53,317 bases of DNA from assembly GCA_003568945.1 (NCBI GenBank), contig BDIP01000004.1, positions 1-53,317 on the forward strand, read 5' to 3'. This document shows, one piece after another, positions 9,595 to 22,900 of the stretch; position 1 is the stretch's first letter, and each line of letters opens with the position of its first letter. Source of the stretch: Kipferlia bialata. Its lineage: Eukaryota > Fornicata. The notes beneath the pieces are model-generated. The model was not told where the DNA came from, searched no databases, and saw only the letters and a program-made list of their open reading frames with translations. The position numbers and the translations under genes were made by a program.

Positions 9595-12081
9595 TTAGAA
9601 GAATGCCGTGTCCCTAGCATCGTACTGCTGCTGCACCACTCTGAATGCATGCTGGGCCGCAATGCCGCCGAACTGGGTAACAACCACCTTGCACACGGAC
9701 GCATTGACAATGTCGTTGAGAGGGACCAGAGGGTTCATGCCGCCGTGGGAGTCAACACCCGCATGGCCGGAGAGCAATAGCTCAGGGGGGGCGAAGGAGA
9801 CAAGCCTGGAGTGAGAGGAGTACAGAGAAAGTGTAATTTATATATACACACATGTTATAATTAGTCCTTGTTGTATGCAAGGGTACCTGGCTGGGTCTGC
9901 GAGGCCTGGGCTGAGCCTGTAACTGCCGGAGAGTGCAACCACAGGGACGCAGTTGGCCATGGCAGCTGAGGCGATGACTGCGGCACCTGCCTTGCAGAAG
10001 AGATCGCCGTTGAGGAACACACACTCTGGCTGCACAATCACCTGGGGTCAGGGGGGGAGTTTCTACCTATACATTCATAATACTTGAGTACTACGTTAGA
10101 TCCCCCTACCATGCTGACCCTTACCATGAATGTACCTACCTTGCCATAGTAAACATCCATACATGCACTGTATACATATATATGTATGAAAACACATATG
10201 TACCTTGGTGACCCTTGCCATGAATGCATATGAGGTGGCGTCTGGGATCAGCACCACACTCATCTTCTCTGCCTCTGGCTCAGCATTGGCCTGGTTGGGG
10301 TGCCTGACACTGCCCTTGCCCTTGGGTCTCACAGGGGCACCGCCTGGGGGTAAGAAACATATATGTATATATATACAAGTATATATATATATATATGGCA
10401 GAGCCCTTGGGCCGGATAGGCGCACCGCTGGGGTGAGACATAACATGCATAAACACACTAACACTAATGTCAGTAGTAAGATGGGAATACTAATATACCT
10501 ACTGGGTGTGTGAGTGCTCTGACCATGGCGTGTCCATCTCTCTCTCTCTCTCTCTCTACATACAGGATACTATATATCAATACTATATAATAATAATACC
10601 TGCTGGGTTTGTGAGTGCTCTGACCATAGCATGTCCATCGTAGAAAGGTGCCCTCTCGCACACCACCACTGTGAAGCGCCTGGTCTTGGCTGCAAAGCGG
10701 AGGAACTCAGCCACCACCTCAGAGTAGCCAACAGTGAGTACAATGTCATCACTGGGGTCAGAATATATAAAGAAATAATACAGGTATTAATATAGATACA
10801 CATATATATATATATTTATAGAGAGAGAGAGGCAGTGAGCACTGGGGTCAAAAGAGAGAGAGAGAGAGAACGACGAAGGAAGAGAGAGAGAGAGAGAGAG
10901 ACCTACCTGTGGATGTGCTCGAGTGAGTACTTGGCAATGTCCCTGGCCTCAGACCTGATATCAGTATAAGTATCAGTATCATATATAATAGATACTGATA
11001 CTTATGGCATTGATACTGATACTGATACTGATACTGTTACTGGCCTCAGACCTGATGGTCTCGCTGAAGGTGTCGCAGGCCTCAACCATCTGGGCCTTGG
11101 CGTCTGGGGGGTCAGGACACTCTTACTCACGTCTGTAGAATGTGATGAATATACGTGGCCACATACCGAGGTCGAGCCTTTGGAAGTTGTCCTTTCTCTT
11201 GCTGGAGGCAATGTCAAAGCGGTCCCTGGGGGTGAGGGGCACTCCATTGATAGTGAAATAGTATAATATATTGACTGCCATAATATAGTGACTGCCACTA
11301 TATATACACAGTGCATCCACACCTGAGCGTGGGGTTGAGCACGAGGGGTGTGTCTGAGCCCTCCATGACATCATACTCCTCCTTCAGTCTCAGCAGCACA
11401 GACAGGCACACGTTGCCAACAATCACAGCTGGGGGTTAGGAGAGCGTGAAAGAGAGACAGAGACATGTTGCCCACAATCACAGACGTGGGTTGAGGCAGA
11501 ATGAGGGGAGAGGAGAAGGGACACACACACAGAGAGAGAGAGAGCAGCTGCGTACTGTGTGGGGCTGCACTCTGCAGGGCGTGTCCCGTCTGCTTGACAA
11601 CCTCCAGAAGGAGCACAATGAGCTTAACCCTGAGATCAGTTAGGAGTATATACATATTGGATACACGAATTCAGTTCTCAATTTAGTACCTTGACACCCT
11701 GATCAGGTGTCTGAGGAATGCCACTGTCATACATATACACTGCCTATAGCATATACATATATAGAATATCACACACTTCATAGTACTCATTGAATACTCC
11801 ATCGTACCTTGATACTCTGATCAGGTGCCTGAGGAATGCCACTGTCTGCAGGGCCACCTCCTTGGAGGTGGTGAAGGCATCGCGCTGCAGCCTGAGGGGT
11901 TAGACAGCATATATGAGTGTCATCATTAATACATATGTAATAATAGGGGAGGGGGGGGGGGGTAGGGTCACTCAAATACCAGACCAAGTGACTACATGAT
12001 TGCAATGATATGTGTATGTTCCACCCACCTCAGGAAGAGACTGGCGAACTCATTGCTGAGCTCGGGCAGTGACCCAAAGGA
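9595..12081 (-). CDS. EIF2B2: eIF2B beta subunit (guanine nucleotide exchange factor)
   Basis: Eleven exons join in phase: 12081-12029, 11891-11808, 11629-11556, 11428-11323, 11225-11167, 11103-11052, 10954-10907, 10751-10600, 10343-10204, 10041-9887 and 9805-9595 (TAA). Diagnostic blocks in order are TVIVGNVCLSVL, AKYSLEHIHSDDIVLTVGYS, VVVCERAPFYDGHAM, SVVLIPDATSYAFMARVTK and LVSFAPPELLL, all typical of the IF-2B fold. The product is a regulatory subunit of the cytosolic eIF2B exchange factor, which recycles eIF2-GDP. No Met precedes the conserved N-terminal helices. The frame continues upstream into a membrane-protein gene across an intron containing a 23-bp C tract, so the true 5' end may be missing. 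The exon with KGKGSVRHPNQANAEPEAE is an insert relative to animal and yeast forms. Confidence 0.9.
10401..10435 (-). repeat. Intronic copy of an eIF2B beta exon start
   Basis: This copy of the acceptor and start of the exon at 10343 keeps its own CACCCCAG. It encodes GAPIRPKG where the exon encodes GAPVRPKG; most base changes are synonymous. Confidence 0.8.
10499..10537 (-). repeat. Intronic copy of an eIF2B beta exon end
   Basis: This repeats the last about 38 bp of the exon ending at 10600 together with its donor GTAT. Differences include two synonymous changes (His and Ala codons) and two replacements. Confidence 0.8.
10943..11056 (-). repeat. 17-bp direct repeat bracketing an intron
   Basis: CTGGCCTCAGACCTGAT (plus-strand reading) occurs at 10943-10959 and 11040-11056. 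On the sense strand one copy supplies the AG|GTCTGA donor and the other the ATCAG acceptor of the same intron. The intervening DNA is GTATCA-type filler containing an inverted repeat. Confidence 0.85.
11459..11493 (-). repeat. Intronic copy of an eIF2B beta exon start
   Basis: This copies the beginning of the exon at 11428 (VIVGNVCLS); the copy would read VIVGNMSLS. It lies just upstream in the same intron. Confidence 0.75.
11687..11728 (-). repeat. Intronic copy of an eIF2B beta exon end
   Basis: This repeats the end of the exon at 11891-11808 (VAFLRHLIRVS) including the donor GTAC. All three coding differences are synonymous. An internal CCTCAG could act as an in-phase acceptor. Confidence 0.8.
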
Positions 12082-12092
12082 CTGATGTGAGT

Positions 12093-12115
12093 GGGGGGGG
12101 GGGGGGGGGGGGGGG
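12093..12115. repeat. 23-bp G run (sense-strand C tract of an intron)
   Basis: A pure G run lies upstream of the acceptor for the first eIF2B-like exon, exactly between the membrane-protein exons and the eIF2B exons. Confidence 0.9.
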
Positions 12116-12196
12116 AGATTTAAAATGGGGGGGGGAATCCACACAGTGTACTTATATATATATATATATATACTCCACTGTATACTATAGCCATAC

Positions 12197-13657
12197 CTCC
12201 ACAATGGCAATGGTGGGCCCTGGGTCTGTGGTGTTGTCTGTGAACAGCAGGATGTTGGGCACACAGAACACAACCCACGTGATGTACCCTAGCACAAGAA
12301 GCCACACAGTGCCTCTGGCCTGGTGGGTAAGAAAGAGGGAGTAGTGTCTGTGAGTGGTAGGGGGGGGGGTGAATACCTTCTTTCTCTCTCCCGACACTGA
12401 CCGTGGGAGGCCAATTGCAATCAGGAGAGTGAGCCACAGGGCAATGAGGGCACAGAAGATGCGCATGAATGCATAGAACAGGTTGTATACACCTGGGAGG
12501 TCAGGGTATGGCTGGATACATCACCCTTTTTCAAACACTACATGAAAGACTGGATGTCAATACATGTACTGTACTGATGTGTATATACACATACCTGTCC
12601 ATGTGAGCCCCCAGAGCACTGTCCCGTCGTCACTGGTGGAGACCGATGCCTCAGGCACCACATACGCCAGGTAGAGAGACACCCCAGACAGAGAGGCAAG
12701 GACAACAAGCACAATGTTGCCTGGGGGTGAGATTGAACTCGCCAAGACATGTATATATATACATATATATACGAACCTGGGCTACCCCAGAATGATGACC
12801 CAAATGACACCGACTGTGTGTGCCTGGCTGCCGTGCCCTTCCCGTCCTTCCTCTGGGTGCGGTGCCTAAGCTGGAGGGTCAGAGGGGGAGAGAGAGAGAG
12901 GGAGGGAGACAGGACACTATTGGACACTGCACTAGTCACTATATACACTATGTGCACCCATACCTGGTGATAGAGTGCCAGGGGGAATGTGAATGGGGCC
13001 ACTGCCCTGATGAGGCCCTCTGCCCAGGACAGCACGGTGGTCAGGGTCTGGCTGTTGTACACAAGGCTGTACAGACGCAGGGCCTGTACACCAGTCGTGG
13101 CGGCCATCAGTACATAGAAGTATATCCAGCACGTGGCCGAGATCTTGACGCCAGTGTTCTGGGGGTGTTAGAATGAATATGTATGCAGGCTAAGAATACA
13201 TCCATACACAACCACCCCTCTCCCCACCCATCCTACCTTGAAGCTGAGGATCCTGACCCCGTTGTATCTGACCCCTATGACGACCGCTGCCACTATGGAC
13301 ACTATGCACACCAGGGTGGATGCAAGGATGGAGGATAGGTAGGGTATGTTGATGTACTCCTGGGCAGCGGAACAGTCGGTGGGGAGCCGGATGGTGCTGG
13401 GGGGAGAGAAGAACAGGGGGGAAACTACACATAGACACCAGGAAAACACACCTACACCACTGAAAAAGGCAAAAGAGCCAATAGACTAGGGAAGGACCAG
13501 ATAGAGTATTTGCAACATCGGATCGGATACTCATCTATAGGCGGGATAACCCTTCCACAAATTGATATATATCCTACCTGATGTCACTGGGATCCACGTG
13601 GATGTTCAGGTGACTGGCTATCGTGTCCCAGAGGCCACTTCCGGAGCCATCGGCCAT
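12197..13657 (-). CDS. Multi-pass membrane protein (about six TM segments), in frame with eIF2B beta
   Basis: Seven exons join in phase: 13657-13578 (ATG, MADGSGSGLWDTIASHL), 13396-13237, 13158-12964, 12870-12777, 12720-12595, 12492-12377 and 12319-12197, giving 298 residues. Hydrophobic segments include SILASTLVCIVSIVAAVVIG, WIYFYVLMAATTGV, IRAVAPFTFPLALY, IVLVVLASLSGVSLYLAYVV, IFCALIALWLTLLIAIGL and GTVWLLVLGYITWVVFCV. A serine-rich basic loop separates the third and fourth. The family is not recognised; a receptor-like or THH1/TOM1-like protein is possible. If the donor after 12197 is ignored, the frame reaches TAG six codons on. If it is used, the frame runs into eIF2B beta in phase. It shares a 267-bp divergent upstream region with the giant RING gene. 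Confidence 0.6.
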
Positions 13658-13924
13658 CTCAGTGGATTTTCTCCGCCCTCTCGGCCTCAAAAGTGCTCTA
13701 AACTACCTCAAGGGCTACTAGACTACGTAAGAGTTCCTGAGAGACGCTACAGACGCAAGTAGTGGTAGATCAGTAGCGTGGTAAAGAAGAGTCTGGTCAA
13801 TGATCATAAGGGTGCAGAGTGTTAAAAGCCAAAAACTCTGTATCACTCAACCTTGCTCTCTGAACAAGGTACCAGGCCTAGTAGCCTTGAGAAGAAGGCA
13901 GAGAGACTTCCTTGCTTCTGGCAC
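13658..13924. promoter_or_regulatory. Shared divergent upstream region
   Basis: This stretch separates two start codons pointing in opposite directions. Both promoters must lie here if the starts are right. No conserved motif was identified. Confidence 0.35.
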
Positions 13925-16900
13925 ATGGCCCCAAAGTCCAGCCAACGGGGCAAGCACCGGAAGAGCGGTGCGAGCCATGGGAGTAAGGCTGCGCGGGATG
14001 TGGCGCCTCCCACTGGCCTCTATACTATGAGCCATGCCATTGCCTCCCTGACATCCAACGGACACTGCGAGGCACGGGCACCCCCGCCCTGCCTTGATAC
14101 GGTGCCCCCACCCCCTGTACTGTCCATGTTTCCCGATGTGCCCCCTCACATACCCCCAGCCCCTGAGCAGGTGCCATCAGAGGGGGCAGAGGGGGCAGAG
14201 GGGGAGGGGAAGGAAGAGGAGGCTCCCCTCAGGCCGTCGCAGACTGTGTCTCTGCATGTCAGAGAGAGCCTTGATGCAACCGTGTCTGATGCCTCTCTCT
14301 CAGGACCCAGCTGCGACAATGCCATGCACCTCACAGCCCTGTACCTCTGTGCACCAGGTATGCATGGGTGCACTCTGCAATTCTTTTCTCATACTGTTTG
14401 ATATTAGATTCCTGTGGATGCAGTGGTCAATTGTGATATTGACACACTGTATCCGTATCATCTCTTGTTCTGCCGCCAGAGTCTCCCTCCTCTCTCTCTC
14501 TTCACCCATTCCCCTCCCCCTCCCCTGATCCCAGCATATGAGGACTGCCCCCCCTGTTCGAGTGGGTCCTACCCCCGAGGCAGTGCCGGCCCCGCCCCCC
14601 TGTCCCGACTGCACTATGCCGCCTCCTTCCGCCTGGCGGCATGGCTCATGGGGGCAGGGGCCAAGGGGATATCAAAGGCAGGCCTCGAGGCACACACTCA
14701 GGTATGTACATGGTTGTGTATGTATATATGTGTAGATTGGTGACTGACCCGCAGGTGTCTCTATATAGGAACAAGGGCAAGAAGGGCCTGACACAGAGAC
14801 AGGCAGAGGGGTGCAGTGCAGCCCAGGGCACCATATCCATAGCACCATCCCACCTGATACCCCTTCCCGTGCACCTCAGACCCGCTGCATACCTGCTGTG
14901 CCTCAGCATACTCTCTGGGGGTGTTGGGGGTGCACGCACGCACACACACAGCACTGTGGTCTTTGAGCAGCTGGTAGCACACATCACCCAGGACCGGACA
15001 GGGGCAGAGGGAGAGGGGGATGGGTACATGGACGCAACCTCACCCCTCCGGTCTGTATCAGATGACGTTGCCCCTGTGCTACCCTTGGTCAGACCTGGCA
15101 CACCCCTGCAGACCATAGTGCCCAGCATAGCCATGCACCCTGGTCTGCTGGGCATAGCCAACTCGGTCGAGGTGGCATTCATCAACTCAGGTATATACAT
15201 GCATGTATAGTATGATGGTTTGGAATCTATTGGTATGTCTCTCTCACTCCAGTGTTGTTCCCCCACGACCGGGACTGCATTGCCCCATACCCGTACCAGG
15301 TGAGTGTATATGAACTCTGTATATTCACCCCAATGTGTGTAGTCTCAAAGACATCAATCACTAGAGAGAAGGAGACTGTCTAAAACGCACTGTCTTCCCC
15401 TATGGTATTATATGGGCACTGTTCCTCCATTCCTCACCCCCAGGCCCCTCCCTCTAGCATCCTGCTGACTCCCACTGCTCTTGCACTCTCTGGCCAGGCC
15501 TTTGCCGCAGCCCATGCCGCGCCTAGTCCTGTATCCGACAGGCCCCTGCCCCTGGGCCTAGACACGGGCACAGACTGCAGTCTCTACTCGAGTCTAGTGC
15601 ATGTACCTGTCAACATGGGCGTCAGGGGGCACAGCGTGCTGAGGGCAGTCGGGGACAGGTATATACATATATATATATTTATACAAATTTGTGTGTGTTT
15701 GTGTGCCCCCCCCCCCCTCCTCCTCTTCCTCACCCTCCAGGTACTTCCAGTCCCGGCATGGTGGTGTTGAGAGGCAGAGAGAGAGGCAGGGCCTGGGGTC
15801 TAGCACTGACCCCTCCTACGGCCTCTACCAAGAGGTGGAGAGGCTGGGCAATGACGTGAGGGACAGAGAGAGACGCCTGCTCACCCAGCCCCCTGTCACC
15901 ACTTCCTCTGCCTCAGCTAGTATCCAGAACGGACACCTTACGCTACCTGCCTACCTCACGTCTCTCTCCCATGCGAGACTGGCGCTGTCAAGGTACATTG
16001 ATATTCCAGTGTGATATATAATATATCCTATCTGCACTCCCGACCCCAGGTGTGTGACTGCCGCCGAGGCCCTGGTGTGTCTGTCTGAGTATGGCACCCC
16101 CATCAGACAGAGCCTGGGCCCCGGGGTGATAGCCGCTGTCACCACTGCAGACATACTGAGACACGCCCACTTGATCAGGTGTGAGTATGTAGCATCCCTA
16201 CTCAGAGTGGGGTCAGAGGGGAACCCCGCAGAGGATGCTGCCATGGCCACCGATCTCTACAGAGGCGCCCCCCTCCCCCCCTCCCTGCCACTCTCTGTGG
16301 TGCACAGGTGGGACACGGTGATGGATGTGGTGAGGGTCGGGTACTCTGACCTGTCCACTAGGGGAATGCCGCTCAAGAGATGGGAGAGACGCCTCATCAC
16401 ATACTGCAGACACGTCAGGGTGGAGGTGTTCTCACCATCATCCCTGGGCCTCTTCAGGTACGTATGGCGTAGTTGTGCTTTGGTATATATCCCCCCCTCC
16501 CCGTATTGTACATATAGTCTTATGCCCAGGTGTGTGTACCTGATCGGTGCCTGGCTGGAGACAGACTCTCTGTCCCTGGCCACCGAGCACTCTCTGCCCC
16601 ACTGGTACTGCCACACACAGAGGCAGGCAGAGGGAGATGGAGAGGCAGGTGCCAAGGCTCAGGGAACTGAGGCTACGGAGGCTACTGAGGACACCTCTGC
16701 AGCTGACCCCCGCCCCTCTGTCAATTGGACTGTGGGTAGAGAGGCATGGGAGCATGTGGGGAGGAGTAGGTGGGTGGTAGCAGACATATATGTATTAATT
16801 ATATTCAATTCATAACCGACAGGCTCTGGGTGCCATTCTTGTTACTATTGTTCCCCCCGTCTCTCTTTATCTATTTGTCTAACCTGATAGGTTCCAGGAG

Positions 16901-19900
16901 AGAAACAAGGAGCGTCTGAAGCGTATGACCTCCTACACTGCCAAGCACTCTGCCTCGCTGCCTGCCAATAGGGGTCCCTTCTTTGACGGTGTGCATGTGA
17001 CACCCACCCCCCACACAGGCTCCCAAGATGCGTCAGGTGGTGATGGACACACACCATCTGTCCAGGGGTTGCACCATATGGGTTGCCTGGACCCCCACTC
17101 CCTCATACCAAGGGGGGGAGATGGAGAGGGGGAGAGAGAGAAGAGGGGCAGAGAGGCCGAGCGGCATCGGGTGCTGCTGGGGATGGAGGCTGAGTGCCGG
17201 ACCAGCCCCCTCTCTGTGCCTGCCCCTGCCGGTACCTGGCACCACCTGACCCAGTCCCTGTCTGCATGCATGGCAGACACGCCCCACCCCACACACACAC
17301 CCAGGAGGGGTCTCAGGGGTAAGGGGGCATCCCAAGGGAGAGACAGGATGAGGGAGAGGCAGAGGGAGAGACACCTCTCGTCGGCATTCGTCGCCAACAA
17401 GGTACGTATGCAGAGTTAGTATAGTATAATCCCCAGTGTATTCACTTACACCCACAACTGTATCTGCGTATTTAGTACTAACCCCCCAGGTGCTCTTTGG
17501 TGCCGTTCGCTCTGCCCTCTCAGACACCGGTCTCCCCACGCTAGGGGAGGTCTTCTGCACCCACCGCCCCCTGTCCCTGGTGACTAGGATACCCGGTGTG
17601 CCTGGGGTGACCAACCCATCCACACACACACTGCTGATCAGACGCTTCCCATACCACAGGGTGGAGAGGCCAGACACCCCAGAGCCAGTGCTGTGCAGAA
17701 TGCATGTCAAGGACAGGTATGCATAGTCAGTCATAGCTTAATTACTTATGTGTGTGCATGTGTAATATTGGATGGGCTTACCCCAGTGTCATTCAGTACA
17801 GACACATGTACAGGCACCTCTACAAGGATAGAGATGCAAAGGAGTGTACCCCTAGCGAGACATGTGCCGCTAAGGGGTCTGATCTCGGCTCTGAGGGTGT
17901 TTCTAAGCCTGTCCCCTCCCCCCACTCCCTAGTACCCTTCTCCCTGGAGGAGACCCTGACTGGGTCTGATCTAGCACTCAGGGTGACACAGATAGCACAT
18001 GGGGGGATGAGAGGGAGGGAGACAGAGGGAGAGAATCGTGGACACTTTGCCCAGGGTACTGAGGTCCCATCCACTACTAAGGGTGTGTCTGTGTCTGAGG
18101 GTGCAGGTGCTGAGCATGGTGAAGGTGCTCCCAGCACCCATGGTCACAGACAGGGGGAGAGAGAGAAGAAGGGAGGCGCAGTGCCATTCCCCCTGCGAGT
18201 GGCTGTCCCCCTATCAGTACCCTCTGACCCTACCCCCGCTGCCTCTGGTGGATACCCACATACAGTGCCACAGTCCCTGACCCCGGCAGACGAGTCCTAC
18301 ACTGCATACCTCGACAGGGCGCAGTGTCTGTCTGCCCCTCTAGCCATGGGTGCCTGTGGGTGGGGAGAGTCAGAGGAGGAGGAGGAGGAGGGAGAGGCAG
18401 AGAGAGAGAGAGAGGCGGGTGAGAAGCGCCCCCTCGCCCGACGGAGTGATACTATCGGTCTCCCTGTACTGAGGATATCAGTCCCCCCAAGTGGTGTGTC
18501 CACCTCTATCCGGCATGTGCTGAGGCCCCAGTCGGCCATTGAGTGGGAGGGGAGAGAGAAGGAGGTGCTGCTAAGGGAGGGAGACTCCTCCACCCTGTCC
18601 CACTTGAGGGTGAGGGTGGGTGTCGACGGGATCCCCAACCCCACCTCCCTCAGTATCAGGGAGGCCATTCGGGGGTTGGAGGCACCTGAGGAAGAGTCCC
18701 ATGCAGCCCCTTCCCCTGTGGGTACTAGAGTGGGTATGGCTGTGGCCGAGGTGGATAGCACCCAGCCACTGAGGATGGGCCTGGTCAGAGACATTGAGTG
18801 TGTGGACATGGGGCTGTGTGACACCCCCTCTGACACTGCTGTCCATCAGGAGGCCATGACTAAGAGGCATGTGAGGGAGTCCACATGCCTCCCAGTGCTA
18901 GAGACATCTCCCTTCTGCGGGTCCATGCACGGCCTGGCTTCTGTGGTATGTAGTGTGTATATACTATATACGTATATGTGTATTGTGTTCTCACCCCAGT
19001 GTACGGATGGTGCCCTTAACAGTGTCGTTGGCCTGGGTAGCAGTGCGGGCATGCCGGAGAAGGAGCCACGCACACAGGTGGGTATTCATGATTATGTCTC
19101 TAACGATATATATACCTATACACTATATCACTATACCCTGATCCCAGGTCCCCCTGCACCACTTCCACCTGGCTGCAGGCTGGGTACTGGGTAGTGAGGC
19201 CCTGCCCAGTGTGCTCTGCCCTGACGGTATAGAGATCACAACGAGAGAGGCCATGGACCGGCAGATACATGGGGCTGGGGGGGACACTGAGGTCCCTAAG
19301 GCCGAGTCTGTCAGGACGGTTGGGGAGGGAGAGAAGCCACAGGAAGGCACTGAGGCAACAATCGTTAGTGTGTCTGACGCTGGTGATGGGGGAGCCAGTA
19401 AGACCCAGGGGAAGAAGACTAAGACTAAGGGCAAGAAGGCCAAGAAGGCCACACCCCACCTGGATGCCATCATGGTACGTCTGATATGCACTTGTTGGTA
19501 CACTTTTGTGTATATACAAGTGTTACTCTGGTTGTGTGTGTGCATCTACTTGTTCCCCTAGTTCCCCTCACCCCTCAGCGTATGGATCTGCCCACCCTGG
19601 ACAAGTCCCTGATAGAGATGCTGGCCCAGTCAGACGAGGCAGACATACTGGAGGAGGTGGGAGGACAACTGTATAGTTGTGTGTATTACATACTCTGTGT
19701 GTGTGTGTCTGACCCCAGAGCATAGCGCAGATTAAGGCGCATAAGTTCTCGATGGCAGATTATAAGGCCAATGTGCTGGACAAGATCGCGGAGGCGTGTC
19801 TCGCTGCAGAGTCTGAGAGCGAGGCAGACGAGGTGGGAGGGGACGCAGTCACCGCGAAGGCTGCCCCTGTCAGCGAGAGAGAGAGAGAGAGAGAGACCGA

Positions 19901-22900
19901 GGTTGAGGACGTCGATGCCGTGTCCACCCTAGTGTCAGACACCGCAGCCACGCTCTCAGACACCTTCAGGGGCAGGGACATATCCTCAGGCACCCCTATA
20001 CCTGACATGGCGCAGTTGGAGAGGGAGTTCCTGGACCTACTGACCGATGAGAGTGGCACCATATCACCCTCGCTGTTCCAGAAGGGGCTCTTTGGTCTCA
20101 GAGAGTCACTGCTCAAGGGCGGGGCAGAGGACCCGTCGTGTCCCATCACTAGGTATGCACACTTCTCTCTCTCTGTGTCTCTCTCTCTCTCTCTCTCTCA
20201 GTGTCTCTCTCTGTATCTCTCTCTCCCACCTTACCCCCAGTGGTCTTATACGTGCCGCCTCCCTGTGCTCTGGGGGTGTGGATGCCATTGGTGCTCTGTC
20301 CTCCCTAGTGCCTATGCTCTTTGGCGACGAGGGAGAGGGGGAGGGGGAGGACTCTGCCTCCGGTCCCAAGGAGGGAGAGAGAGAGGGAAAGGAGGGAGAG
20401 GACAAGGGTGCTGTCCCTGCTGTCTCAGAGGCTACAGGTGATGAGACTCCCACCCCAGAGCTAGCTAAGGGAGAGGAGACAGCGACAGAGGCTCCATCTG
20501 TCAAGCCTACCCCCACTGAGACTGGGACTGAGGGAGAGGGAGAGGGAGAAAGTGTACCTGTGGTTCCTATGGCACCTACTGATGCTGCTCCATCTTCTAC
20601 CCCTACCCCTACCCCTGCCAAGGCTAAGGCCAAGACCCAAGGCAGACAGAGGCCTGAGGTGCGGTCCAGGACCACCAAGGGCAAGACTAGGGCCAAGGCC
20701 AGCAAGAAGGGCAAGAAGACCAAGACTGTCAAGGGGAAGGGGAAGGCGGTGAAGCCCAGACCCAAGCCTGAGGAGGCTGTCCCTCCACCACCCACTGAGG
20801 CTGAGGTTGTACCTGTCGCTGATACTACTACCACTACAGATACACCTGAGAGTGGAGCACAGACACAGGCACAGACAGAGGTGCATGTAGAAACAGAGGC
20901 TAGTACTGATGTGTCTGACGTGAGTGCACCTGAGAGTAGAGTGCAGTCTGAGACACCGTCTGGGGCCACCACACCTCCCTCTTCCTCGGAGGGAGAGGGA
21001 GAGTCGGCAGAGGGTGAGGACGTGGCTGATGATGCCGCCTCCCCCGCCTCTGCCCCCGTTCCTGACCCTGTGTCTCAGGCTGCCCTGCACCTAGGCCTTA
21101 TGCACGAGTACACAGAGCAGCACCAGCCCCGCCTGGCCCTGGCCGTCTCCTCTGCACTCTCCTCCCTGGCACAGGCAGCACCGGAGCTGGCACAGTGCAC
21201 GCCACTCAGAGAGGTAGGGGAGCTTGCATGTTTGTGATAATCTCATTATTCCTCTCTCTCTCTTTCTGACCTCTAGGTGTTCGAGGGAGCCAACCCCGGT
21301 ACCCTCATCGGCCACATCACCCATGCCGCATGTGCCCATGGGTACTGTGCCACCACTGTGTACCCCCTCACCAAGGAGGGGAGGGAGCCCATATCCACAA
21401 TGGTGGCCCAGGTAGTGTGTATAGTACTGAATACACCATTAGTATTTTGTATATATGCCTCTCACCCCAGCTGCTGTGGGCCAATGCCAGCCAGACCTTT
21501 GGGGACACAGACCACCCTGTCTACCCCCACCTGGCTGCCTTGCTAGGGGGGTGCCTAAGGATAGAGGACACAGCCCTCTTTGCGAGGAACGTACTGGCTG
21601 TCCTCACCCAGGCAGTCTCTGCCTACATCCACACCCACCTCGTGCACACCCCTCAGTCCAGCACCTTGCTCATGCAGTGCTCCCTTGCCAATAGGGTGGT
21701 GGTGCAGGGGGGTGTACCCATCACCAGACAGAGCATAGAGAGGGCTGGTCTGCTCAGACAGGGCATCAGACACCAGGTGCTGAGTGTGCTCTCCAAGGAG
21801 GCCGGCCAGGAGTGCCTAGCTGCCACCTCCTCCGTGTTCTGTCTGCCCTATGTCGAGTTCAGGGTGAGGTCCACCTACATGCAGGCCCTGGGCATGAGGG
21901 ACGCCCTCAGGCACAGGAGTGCCAATGACCAGGCCTTTGTCTTGTCTGTCTGTGCCGCAGACATCGACCCCTGCTACCTCAGGATGTATGTGCAGAACAT
22001 GCCAAAGGGGAGGCTCAAGAAGCTCTTCAAGACAACCACACAGCAGGTAGGGGGGTACTCCTCATGTGATGCATGCACTGACCCATACTGTCTGCCTCTC
22101 TGTGTGTATATATATATGACCCTAACCCTAGGTGCAGCAGCACTTGGCGTGGTCTGCCGGTCAGATGCGGTCCATCCTACACGAGGCTGGGCCTAGTTCG
22201 GGACAGGGAGGGCTTGGGGCAGGGCCTAGGGTGAGTCAATACATATACAGTGTAACTACTAGTAGTCTCTGACCTGCAGGTGTTCAGCACCCCTCCCTGT
22301 GGCAAGGAGGTCCTGCCCATCCTGGCAGCCATTGAGACAGATACCGAGGGGACAGGGCGTCTGTCCGTCCCTGACCTTGGGGAGTGGGTAGGGGGGTCAG
22401 ACCCTGCAGGGGAGGAGGGGGCAGAGACCCCACCCACAGATGGTGAGGCAGAGGCAGACGAGGAGGAGGACATGGAGAGAGAGATGGAGAGAGAGACAAG
22501 GCGCCAGATGGCCGAGGAGGACAGGGTGGTTGGCATCATAGCCTCCCTCTCTGCCAAGCTTCATCAGACTGTGCTGGACACTAGGGGAGAGGGTGCCTCT
22601 AAGGCAGACCACGGCCTAGGACCCATCTGCCACTCTGTCCTAGCCTCGTTCCTACTGGAGGATGTGCCCAACGTCAAGTGAGTGCATAGGGGTTTCTCTC
22701 TCTCTCTCTCTCTCTTGGTCCCTCCATCTTCAGTGACTTGGGTAATACTTTGTGGTTGTCAAGAGGCTTTTCGTTCTCCTCTTCTTACCCCAGGGAGCGT
22801 GTGTCCCAGCTCGTGTCTGAGCTAGACGGGACCCCAGAGGCTCTGGAGTTCCTACTTCTGCTTGATAGGTATAGTAGTGCTATATACCTACACACACACA

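Noticed and set aside
20106-20972. Antisense frame of 288 residues with long Ser/Pro/Val stretches
   Set aside because: Mirror of the acidic and lysine-rich linkers of the giant RING gene, whose exon phases agree on both sides.
22118-22131. Telomere-like CCCTAACCCTAG
   Set aside because: It is the extended 3' splice-site motif of one intron (branch-like CTAAC plus AG), not a telomeric array.
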